In this document: in pieces, positions 1 to 5,905 of the stretch | How the letters are laid out: every line of letters starts with the position of its first letter | How positions within the stretch are numbered: the stretch's first letter is position 1 | Source: Acidobacteriaceae bacterium | GTDB taxonomy: Bacteria; Acidobacteriota; Terriglobia; Terriglobales; Acidobacteriaceae | NCBI GenBank assembly: GCA_003162495.1 | Contig: PMOF01000044.1 | Location: 5,136 to 11,649, forward strand | Direction of reading: 5' to 3' | Length of the DNA stretch: 6,514 nucleotides | Program-made: the position numbers and the translations under genes | Notes under the pieces: generated by a model | The model's database searches: none | The model's input: the letters and a program-made list of their open reading frames with translations, nothing else | Told to the model about the DNA's origin: nothing

Positions 1-1
1 T

Positions 2-430
2 GAACATAACGGGGTGAAGCCGCTGTTCCCGTTTGGATTCGGGCTGTCGTACACCAGCTTCAAGTATTCCGGCCTGGACATTCACCCTGCAGGCGGCGGG
101 GGTGCATACGAGGTCAGCTTCGATGTGACCAACACCGGAACCCGGGCCGGGGCGGATGTGGCCCAGGTTTACGTCAGCGAAGAGCACCCTGAGGTTCCGC
201 GGCCGCCGCAGGAGCTGAAGGGCTTTGCGCGGGTGGTGCTCGATCCAGGGCAGTCGCGGCACGTGACGGTGCCGCTGGATGCACGGAGCTTCAGTTGGTA
301 TGACGAGAAGGCAGCGGCGTGGCATGCAGATGCAGGCGAGTTTACGATCCACGTCAGCCGCTCATCGGCCGATCCGCAACTGGAGGGAAAGATCAAGCTG
401 GCGGAAGCGATCATCAAGCCGGTGAAGTAG
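2..430 (+). CDS. Family 3 glycoside hydrolase (beta-glucosidase-like), C-terminal fragment with fibronectin III-like domain; 5' end outside window
   Basis: The frame is open from base 2 and ends at TAG 428-430, leaving 142 visible residues; the start and the catalytic domains lie off the left edge. Visible residues 10-18 read PFGFGLSYT, the hallmark that closes the GH3 C-terminal alpha/beta domain and leads into the fibronectin III-like domain (Pfam Fn3-like). The rest fits that domain: VTNTG at 42-46, GADVAQVYV at 50-58, RPPQELKGFARV at 67-78, and a closing stretch with DAGEF before the last strand. Family knowledge: GH3 enzymes hydrolyse beta-glucosides, beta-xylosides or related glycans, and this domain is a common accessory of the longer members. 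Substrate and nucleophile cannot be judged because the catalytic part is absent. A GTG at 14 falls inside the conserved motif region and is not a credible start. Confidence in the family is high; the specificity is unknown. Confidence 0.92.
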   Translation, partial: EHNGVKPLFPFGFGLSYTSFKYSGLDIHPAGGGGAYEVSFDVTNTGTRAGADVAQVYVSEEHPEVPRPPQELKGFARVVLDPGQSRHVTVPLDARSFSWYDEKAAAWHADAGEFTIHVSRSSADPQLEGKIKLAEAIIKPVK

Positions 431-514
431 GGAATCCGGTTTAGGGGGACGGGGTGCGTAAATCCGGAGTCGGTGGTGGGGCGAGCGCAAAACGGCCCGT
501 TGGGTACTTTAGTG

Positions 515-547
515 CCACGGTGCGCGGCTATGCCTGCCGCGCAGTGG
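515..547 (+). terminator. Strong hairpin after the GH3 gene, possible terminator without an adjacent U-tract
   Basis: TGCGCGGC (521-528) pairs perfectly with GCCGCGCA (536-543) around a 7-base loop. The stem continues as CCAC (515-518) with GTGG (544-547) across a two-base GG bulge, giving 12 base pairs. It lies 85 bases after the GH3 stop and before the next promoter, which suits the end of the GH3 transcript. No T-run follows immediately; the nearest is five Ts at 565-569. Classical intrinsic termination is therefore uncertain, and an RNA-stabilising or Rho-assisted role is equally possible. Confidence 0.4.
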
Positions 548-593
548 GGATATTGGCTGAGTCATTTTTCGATGATTGTCTTTTTGACCGGCG

Positions 594-622
594 TTGACTT
601 TCGCTGACAGGATTCGTCTAAT
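594..622 (+). promoter_or_regulatory. Sigma70-like promoter for the S53 peptidase gene
   Basis: TTGACT (594-599) matches the -35 consensus at 5 of 6 positions. After a 17-base spacer, TCTAAT (617-622) matches the -10 consensus at 5 of 6. Transcription would start near 629-631, giving an untranslated leader of about 280 nt before the ATG at 909. The site lies in the A/T-richest part of the intergenic gap and is the best-matching promoter-like pair I found there. The call rests on sequence match only. Confidence 0.55.
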
Positions 623-804
623 ACGCTGATTTTACAAAAGTGAATGAGGTCCTGGTGCCTTGAGCCTCAGTCGAGAGTCTGTTCTCCACTGGGGTTTCCA
701 TGAGCCGAGGCAGGATGTGCAGAATGCGAATAGTGGAAACAATAAACGTGCTCGAAAGTGATTAGCCAATTGTGATACCGTTGGCATCCGGGCTAACTGT
801 CGAG

Positions 805-834
805 TGCGGGCATGCGGGGTAGCATGCTTTCGCA
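805..834 (+). promoter_or_regulatory. Paired GCATGC palindromes forming a leader hairpin
   Basis: GCATGC occurs at 810-815 and again at 822-827, separated by GGGGTA. As RNA the two copies pair with each other. After a G-U pair (809/828) and a two-base bulge (829-830), TGCG (805-808) pairs with CGCA (831-834), giving a stem of about 11 pairs. As DNA, two identical 6-bp palindromes spaced 12 bases start to start could also be an operator. It lies in the inferred leader, about 75 bases upstream of the peptidase start. Its function is unknown and nothing here matches a riboswitch I recognise. Confidence 0.3.
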
Positions 835-895
835 TTCTTGATCGGAAACGCAAGTTTTCCGCCATTCGGGGAATTCTTCTCCGAAGAAAGGGTTC

Positions 896-899
896 AAGG
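896..899 (+). promoter_or_regulatory. Ribosome binding site supporting the ATG at 909
   Basis: AAGG at 896-899 lies 9 bases before the ATG at 909, within the usual Shine-Dalgarno spacing. A purine run, AAGAAAGGG (884-892), lies just upstream but is 16 bases from the start codon. This site, together with the signal peptide that begins at 909, decides against the in-frame upstream GTG at 804. Confidence 0.5.
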
Positions 900-908
900 C
901 TTCCCACC

Positions 909-3900
909 ATGTTTCCCATGCGTTTGTCTCGTTTGCTCTCCTTGAGTGTTTTTGCCAGTGCAATGCTGTTCGCTCCCGCGGCCATGCCGCAAACCGCCGC
1001 GCCCGCGGTGCGCATTGTCAATACGATTGACGAGAGTCAGCTGATAACGCTCAAGGGCACGGTTCATCCGCTGGCCAATGCGCGGAATGATCGCGGAGCC
1101 GCGCCCGACAGCTTGCAGCTGGGGCGCATGCACCTGGTTCTGACGCGCAGCGCCAGCCAGGAAACGGCGCTGCGGCAACTCATCAACGATATGCATACGC
1201 CGGGGTCGGCCAGCTACCACAAGTGGCTCACGCCGGATCAGTTCGGGAAGCAGTTCGGCCCTTCAGATCAGGACATCACGACGGTGGAGACGTGGTTGAC
1301 CGGCCATGGGTTCAACGTGACCAAGGTGAATCCAGGAAAGCAGACCCTGGAGTTTACGGGCAATGCGGCGCAGGTGCGCAGCGCCTTCCATACGCAGATC
1401 CATCAATATGAAGTAAACGGCGAGACGCATTATGCCAACGCCAACGACCCTCAGATCCCGGCGGCGCTGGCGCAGGTGGTGGGCGGCTTTGTTTCACTGA
1501 ACAATTTCAAGGTGAAGAGCAACGCTAAATATCTGGGCAAGGCCACTTACGATCCCCGGACAGACAAGGCCACGCCGGAGTGGAGCTGGGGCACGAGCTC
1601 CAGCGTCAACTTCGTGCTTGCGCCGCAGGATTATGCCGTTCAATACGATCTGGTTCCGCTCTACGCTGCCGGGGTGACCGGCACCGGCCAGACCATCGCA
1701 ATCATTAACGAATCGAATATCAACATCGATCTGGTGAATCAGTTCCGTACCCTTTTCAGCCTTCCGGCCAACCCGCCGCAAGTGATTATCGAGGGCAACG
1801 ACCCCGGAGTTGACGGCATCAACAACCCGGACGGTTCAAACGGCGCCTCCACCGAGGCGTATCTTGACGTGGAGTGGTCAGGAGCGGTGGCTCCCGGCGC
1901 CACCATCGACCTGGTCATCGGCGGCGACACGGCGCTCGAGAGCGGGCTGTTTCTAGCCATGGAACGCGCCGTCTACGGCAACATTGCGCCGGTGATGAGC
2001 CTGAGTTTTGGAGCCTGCGAAGCGAATGTCGGCACCACCAACACATTCCTGAACGCGCTTTGGGAACAGGCCGCCGCGCAGGGCATCACGGTGATGGTCT
2101 CATCGGGAGACAACGGCTCCGCGGCGTGCGACAACGACAACACTCAGTACTTCGCAACTGGCGGCCAGGCCGTAAACGGCTTTGCATCGACGCCGTTCAA
2201 TGTGGCTGTGGGCGGAACGGACTTCTTTTACAGCGACTATAACCAGGGCGCGACTTTGCTCAACACGCAGCTTGCCACCTACTGGACGACTGCCCCGAGC
2301 CAGCTGCCGGCGGTATCCATCAAGGGCGTGATTCCCGAGCAGCCGTGGAACAACAGCCAGTTTGGACTTGATGCCTTCAACGAATTCACGTCAAGTGGCG
2401 ACACCGTAACGAGCATAGCGGCGGCCAGCGGCGGCGCCAGCGCCCTTTACGCAAAGCCCGCCTGGCAAAAGGGTACGGGCGTGCCGGCCGACAGCAAGCG
2501 CGACCTGCCAGACGTTTCTCTGTTCGCGGCCAATGGAGATAACTACAGTTTCTATCCCATCTGCGTCAGCGACGGCGACTGCCAGGCTCCCACAGGGACC
2601 AATATCGTTCAAATCAGCGGAGTCGGCGGGACCTCGGCTTCTGCTCCATCGTTTGCGGGCATGATGGCGCTGGTCAACGAGAAATATGGACGCCAGGGCC
2701 AGGCGGACTTTGTGCTCTATCCGCTGGCGGCGCAGTTCCCGCTTGCCTTCCATGACGTCACGGTCGGCAGCGTTTCCGTGCCCTGCAGTTTCAACCCCAG
2801 CTCGGCTAATTGCATCGCCGTGACCGGCGGACCGACGATCACCGACCCAAATCTTGGCACGGCGGTGGAAGGCCAGATCGGGACAGGCACCACGCCGGAG
2901 TACAACGCCGCGGTGGGCTACGACCTGGCCAGCGGCCTGGGGACGATCGACGCCAATCAACTGGTGACCAACTGGGGCAGCGTGAAGTTTGCCGCGACCA
3001 CGACCACGCTGACGCCCTCCTCGGCCAGCTTCACACATGGAACGGCGATTACGGTGAGCGGCGCTGTGACGCCCAGTACGGCGAGCGGCTCCGTGGCGCT
3101 GATGACCAGCAGCACCCAGCAGGGCGAGCAGGGGCAGGGTCTGCCGGGACTCCTGGCCACCAGCATCAGCCCCGGCACCTTCGCACTGAGTGGAGGCGCT
3201 TACAGCGGGAGCATCAGCACGCTGCCCGGCGGCACCTACAACATCTGGGGCCAATATAGCGGCGACGGCACCAACGGCATGAGCTCGTCCACGCCTGTTT
3301 CAATTACGGTAAACCCGGAAGCCAGCAGCATTGCGTTCAACATTTTCTCTGCGCAGGCGACGTTCACAGCGACTACGCCCCCCGGAGCCAGCGTGGATTA
3401 CGGCACTCAACTGGAGCTGAGCGCGCAGGTCAAGCCTACCTCGGGAGCGGCGACCTACACGGCCCCCACTGGGACGGTGACCTTCAATGACGGTACATCA
3501 GTGATTAATACGGCGCTGATCAATGCGGAGGGCGATGCGGAATACAATGCGCCGTTCGCTGTCGGCACGCACTCGGTGACGGCGACTTATAGCGGTGACG
3601 CGAGCTATAACGCGCCGACAGCCGCAACGGCGATCCCGTTCACGGTGGTGAAAGACACGCCGGTGATCAACGCGTACACTTCGCTCATTACCTCTTCAAA
3701 CGCGGGTGTGAACGGCGTCGGCCAGCCAACCATCATTACCGTTGCTGTCGAAAACGGGATCCAAAACTCAATCGCGAGTATTTCCAGCAATGTTCCTGTC
3801 CAGATCGCCGCCCCCACGGGCACGGTGACCCAGTCCGGAATGCCCTCCGGCACCCAGGGCACAGCCACATTGAGCCCAGGCGTAGATGCGAGCGATGGAG

Positions 3901-5621
3901 CCACATGGGGGGTGGCCAACTTCACCGTTCCGGCGGGCACGGCGAATGGGAACTATACTATCCAGTTCACTTACAGTGGAGATCCGAATTACAATGTGGT
4001 CCCGGCAGGAGCGCAGAACCCCCCCTTGACAGTCTCCATCACGAACGGGAGCACGACCGGCCTGCAAAACTCTACAACCGCGGCGACCCTGACCGGGAGT
4101 ATCTCTCCCACGAGCACCATTACCATCACCGGAACGGTCACCGGGCAGACCGGACATCCGGCGCCTACTAACGGCGTCTACATCTACGCGTCCGGGTTCT
4201 ACGTGTCTTCAGCGGGATTCGGGACCCCCACAGGAGTTACATCCCCCTTCTCGGTCACGCTGAACAGTTCAACGCTGATCCAGGGTGCGAACCTGATCAC
4301 CGTCCAGTACAGCGGCGACAGCGTCTACAATCCTTCCGCGGTGACGTTGAACAGCGGCGCCCCGATTTCAAATCCGCTTTCGGACTTTACGCTGATTCCG
4401 GTTTCAACCATCGTTCCGATCAACGTCAGCGGGACGGGCAGTGGGACGGATACCATCAACCTGGCATCGATGAATGGCTTCAGCGGAGCCGTAAACCTGA
4501 CCTGCCAGGCGGCTGCGGGAGTGACCTGTGCGATCTCGCCTTCTGCGCCGAGCCTGAGCGGCGGCGGAAGCTCCACTGCAACCCTCACCATCGTGGCCAC
4601 CGCGGGCACGCCCAACCTAACCTACAACGTGCTGGTCACTGGAAAGGATTCCACCGGAAACTACGTTCACACGTTGGGCATCGAGGCGCTGGTCACCGGT
4701 TCATCGGTGACGACGAGCTTTGGCCTGAGCGCCAGCCCGTCCAACCTTTCCTTGATAGCAGGGGCCACAACCGGCAACACCTCGACCATCACCGTGGCGC
4801 CCATCGGGGCGTTTAGCTCCATAGTCAACTTGACCTGCGCAGTCACCGGTCCTACCGGCACAACCAGTCCGGCGACATGCAGCCTGGCTTCGCCCACTGT
4901 GGCTTCCGGGTCAGGGACGGACGTGATGACGATCGCCACGACGTCTACAACCACAAACGGGGCTTACACCGTAACGGTGACCGGAACGTCCGGCACTGGG
5001 GCCTCGGAAATCACTCAGACCGCCACGCTGAATGTGACGGTAAGCGCGGCGGCGGCGGCTGCCTATACCGTGGCGGCCACTTCGCCGGCGGCAATCTCCC
5101 CTGGAAGCACAGCGTCCTCCACAGTGACAATTGCCTCAACCACCGGATACGCGGGCGCCGTCACCATTACCTGCGTGCTGACTACATCCCCCACCGGCGC
5201 GACCGAACTGCCCACCTGCTCGGGAGGCAGCGGGACGGTGACGTTGAGTTCCGGCACAACCAGCGGAACGGCGACAGTGACGTTGACCACCACGGCAGCC
5301 ACCACCGGCGCGCTCGTGTGGCCCAGGATGGGCAAAGGATGGGCAGGAGCGGGCGGCGGCGCGGTTCTGGCGTTGCTCATGTTCCTGGGGATTCCGGCTC
5401 GGCGGCGCGGCTGGCGGTCGATGCTGGGCGTCCTGGTGCTGATGGTGGCCCTGGGCAGCCTGGCGGCATGTGGCGGCGGTGGCGGTGGCGGAGGCGGTGG
5501 TGGCGGCGGGGGTGGCACCGCCGGTACGACCGCCGGGAACTATACCTTCACGGTGACCGCGACCGGAAACCCGGTGCAGAGCACGGGGAACACGACCACG
5601 TTCACGCTGACCGTGAATTAG
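909..5621 (+). CDS. Secreted S53 (sedolisin/kumamolisin-type) serine-carboxyl peptidase with seven C-terminal Ig-like domains and an internal membrane/lipobox/poly-Gly block
   Basis: This is a 1570-residue exported endopeptidase precursor. Residues 1-25 or so form a signal peptide (Arg at 5 and 8, hydrophobic core 9-22, plausible cleavage after Ala24 or Ala25). Residues 34-198 are a pro-kumamolisin activation domain, including SYHKWLTPDQF and ending near GGFVSLNNF. The S53 catalytic domain spans about 233-689. Its family residues are present: Glu316 and Asp320 in TEAYLD, the oxyanion Asp401 in SSGDNG, and nucleophile Ser576 in GGTSASAP. Calcium ligands are probably Asp616 (FHDVT) and Asp672 (GYDLASGLG). 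Four Ig-like repeats (about 690-1158) and three of a second type (1159-1570) follow. The catalytic part is longer than the roughly 360 aa of kumamolisin. Known S53 enzymes self-process at acid pH; that is inferred here. The start at 909 is chosen over GTG 804 because a signal peptide begins there and AAGG precedes it by 9 bases. The natural substrate cannot be told. Confidence 0.93.
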   Translation: MFPMRLSRLLSLSVFASAMLFAPAAMPQTAAPAVRIVNTIDESQLITLKGTVHPLANARNDRGAAPDSLQLGRMHLVLTRSASQETALRQLINDMHTPGSASYHKWLTPDQFGKQFGPSDQDITTVETWLTGHGFNVTKVNPGKQTLEFTGNAAQVRSAFHTQIHQYEVNGETHYANANDPQIPAALAQVVGGFVSLNNFKVKSNAKYLGKATYDPRTDKATPEWSWGTSSSVNFVLAPQDYAVQYDLVPLYAAGVTGTGQTIAIINESNINIDLVNQFRTLFSLPANPPQVIIEGNDPGVDGINNPDGSNGASTEAYLDVEWSGAVAPGATIDLVIGGDTALESGLFLAMERAVYGNIAPVMSLSFGACEANVGTTNTFLNALWEQAAAQGITVMVSSGDNGSAACDNDNTQYFATGGQAVNGFASTPFNVAVGGTDFFYSDYNQGATLLNTQLATYWTTAPSQLPAVSIKGVIPEQPWNNSQFGLDAFNEFTSSGDTVTSIAAASGGASALYAKPAWQKGTGVPADSKRDLPDVSLFAANGDNYSFYPICVSDGDCQAPTGTNIVQISGVGGTSASAPSFAGMMALVNEKYGRQGQADFVLYPLAAQFPLAFHDVTVGSVSVPCSFNPSSANCIAVTGGPTITDPNLGTAVEGQIGTGTTPEYNAAVGYDLASGLGTIDANQLVTNWGSVKFAATTTTLTPSSASFTHGTAITVSGAVTPSTASGSVALMTSSTQQGEQGQGLPGLLATSISPGTFALSGGAYSGSISTLPGGTYNIWGQYSGDGTNGMSSSTPVSITVNPEASSIAFNIFSAQATFTATTPPGASVDYGTQLELSAQVKPTSGAATYTAPTGTVTFNDGTSVINTALINAEGDAEYNAPFAVGTHSVTATYSGDASYNAPTAATAIPFTVVKDTPVINAYTSLITSSNAGVNGVGQPTIITVAVENGIQNSIASISSNVPVQIAAPTGTVTQSGMPSGTQGTATLSPGVDASDGATWGVANFTVPAGTANGNYTIQFTYSGDPNYNVVPAGAQNPPLTVSITNGSTTGLQNSTTAATLTGSISPTSTITITGTVTGQTGHPAPTNGVYIYASGFYVSSAGFGTPTGVTSPFSVTLNSSTLIQGANLITVQYSGDSVYNPSAVTLNSGAPISNPLSDFTLIPVSTIVPINVSGTGSGTDTINLASMNGFSGAVNLTCQAAAGVTCAISPSAPSLSGGGSSTATLTIVATAGTPNLTYNVLVTGKDSTGNYVHTLGIEALVTGSSVTTSFGLSASPSNLSLIAGATTGNTSTITVAPIGAFSSIVNLTCAVTGPTGTTSPATCSLASPTVASGSGTDVMTIATTSTTTNGAYTVTVTGTSGTGASEITQTATLNVTVSAAAAAAYTVAATSPAAISPGSTASSTVTIASTTGYAGAVTITCVLTTSPTGATELPTCSGGSGTVTLSSGTTSGTATVTLTTTAATTGALVWPRMGKGWAGAGGGAVLALLMFLGIPARRRGWRSMLGVLVLMVALGSLAACGGGGGGGGGGGGGGGTAGTTAGNYTFTVTATGNPVQSTGNTTTFTLTVN
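2976..4382 (+). repeat. Four tandem Ig-like domains of the YSGD type within the S53 protein
   Basis: Protein residues 690-1158 divide into four beta-rich repeats (about 690-802, 803-914, 915-1046, 1047-1158). Each carries a YSGD motif near its end: YSGDGTNG at 783, YSGDASYN at 894, YSGDPNYN at 1022 and YSGDSVYN at 1134. The spacings are 111, 128 and 112 residues, so the third repeat is longer than the others. Most contain a GTVT-like strand (PTGTVTF in the second, PTGTVTQ in the third). This is the bacterial Ig-like repeat (Big_3_5 type) common on large secreted proteins. The copies have diverged strongly in DNA, so this is an old protein repeat and not a recent tandem duplication. A spacer or adhesive/polymer-binding role is inferred. 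Confidence 0.8.
5307..5516 (+). other. Embedded hydrophobic hairpin, internal lipobox and poly-glycine segment of the S53 protein
   Basis: Residues 1467-1536 differ from the Ser/Thr/Gly-rich beta domains around them. Helix 1 (about 1480-1497) begins GAGGGAVLALLMFLGIPA and is followed at once by three arginines (1498-1500). A short GWR linker leads to helix 2 (about 1504-1520), ending LGSLAA, then Cys1521 and 15 consecutive glycines (1522-1536). By the positive-inside rule the RRRGWR turn faces the cytoplasm, so both ends of the hairpin and the glycine tract would be outside. Helix 2 with its preceding arginines and L-A-A-C has every element of a lipoprotein signal peptide, but sits at residue 1500 of the chain. 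Helix 1 plus RRR resembles a GlyGly-CTERM style sorting tail. Membrane anchoring is the simplest reading; processing is speculative. Confidence 0.6.
5472..5516 (+). repeat. 45-base GGN repeat encoding 15 consecutive glycines
   Basis: Fifteen glycine codons in a row follow Cys1521 with no interruption: mixed GGC and GGT, one GGA and one GGG. The tract is an imperfect trinucleotide microsatellite, so slippage would change length in whole codons and keep the frame. On the coding strand it contains many short G-runs and could form a two-layer G-quadruplex. At protein level it is a flexible linker between the hydrophobic hairpin and the last two strands of the final Ig-like domain. Confidence 0.9.
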
Positions 5622-5639
5622 AACGGTTGAACGAGTGCG

Positions 5640-5679
5640 GCGCCTTGGCCCTTCCTTCGGGAAGGGCCAAGGTGCTTTT
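5640..5679 (+). terminator. Intrinsic terminator with UUCG tetraloop, after the S53 gene
   Basis: CCTTGGCCCTTCC (5643-5655) pairs without mismatch with GGAAGGGCCAAGG (5660-5672) around the loop TTCG, closed by C-G, which is the exceptionally stable cUUCGg tetraloop. Three more pairs, one of them G-U, extend the stem to 5640/5675. Four Ts (5676-5679) follow directly, as expected for termination on the plus strand. The hairpin starts 18 bases past the stop codon at 5621. Read on the minus strand, no T-run follows, so it is a poor terminator for the convergent kdpC transcript. Confidence 0.9.
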
Positions 5680-5905
5680 GGGGAGCGGCGCGATTGATAA
5701 AGCCTGCGCGGACTTTCGCCTCGGCCCGACGGGGCGAGACGAGGATGAGGGACGCGGACCCGGGGTTTCGCTGCGCTTCACCCTGGGCTATTTTCAGGTT
5801 CGCCCTCCGGGAGAGATCAGCCCGGCTGCGCCCGCTCGACGAGAGCGGCGAAGAACAAGTCCGGCCGCGCGCTTCTTGCGGGCGGGCAAGATGGTCGTGG
5901 GAAGA
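5680..5905. other. Non-coding gap between convergent genes with a candidate interspersed repeat
   Basis: No credible gene lies here. Around 5758-5787 an inverted repeat (CCCGGGGT at 5759-5766 with ACCCTGGG at 5780-5787, one G-T pair, 13-base loop) sits in a stretch that I recall, without being able to check, as recurring between genes in acidobacterial genomes. There it often yields spurious ORFs reading like FRCASPWAIF. A second, imperfect inverted repeat lies at 5720-5738 (CTCG-CCC with GGG-CGAG, one mismatch). Neither is followed by a T-run on the minus strand, so I cannot assign a clear terminator to kdpC. Confidence 0.35.

Larger units (their letters stand above)
4383..5618 (+). repeat. 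Three Ig-like domains of a second, Cys-pair type; the last one interrupted
   Basis: Residues 1159-1264, 1268-1379 and 1380-1570 share a different signature: an opening like DFTL or SFGLSASPS, then a glycine/alanine-aromatic turn leading to a V-x-L/I-T-C strand (GFSGAVNLTC, AFSSIVNLTC, GYAGAVTITC), a second Cys, and a closing Y-x-V/F-x-V strand. The Cys pairs are at 1199/1207, 1310/1324 and 1422/1437, and each could form a disulfide outside the cytoplasm. In the third copy the strand ending TTTAATT (up to residue 1466) is separated from its expected partner NYTFTVTATG by about 70 inserted residues. The domain assignment is from pattern comparison among the copies; no fold was computed. Confidence 0.7.

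Noticed and set aside
804..908. In-frame GTG at 804 as the start of the S53 protein, adding 35 residues
   Set aside because: The added residues are basic and Cys-containing, precede a complete signal peptide and overlap the leader hairpin. No Shine-Dalgarno match stands before 804, whereas AAGG stands 9 bases before 909.
632..1021. 129-codon minus-strand open frame across the leader and signal peptide region
   Set aside because: It is antisense to the leader and start of a well-supported gene, and its product has no recognisable domain or coherent composition.
2391..3254. 287-codon open frame on the minus strand
   Set aside because: It lies wholly within the catalytic and first Ig-like parts of the S53 gene. 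The product is Arg/Gly/Ala-rich with no recognisable domain, as expected of the reverse complement of GC-rich coding sequence.
5063..5518. Minus-strand open frame starting with a polyproline run
   Set aside because: The prolines are the reverse reading of the glycine codons of the S53 protein. No ribosome binding site or domain supports it.
5421..5618. Internal ATG at 5421 as the start of a separate small lipoprotein
   Set aside because: The frame continues uninterrupted from the S53 protein, no Shine-Dalgarno sequence precedes 5421, and the product would lack most of its n-region arginines. The internal-signal reading is kept instead.
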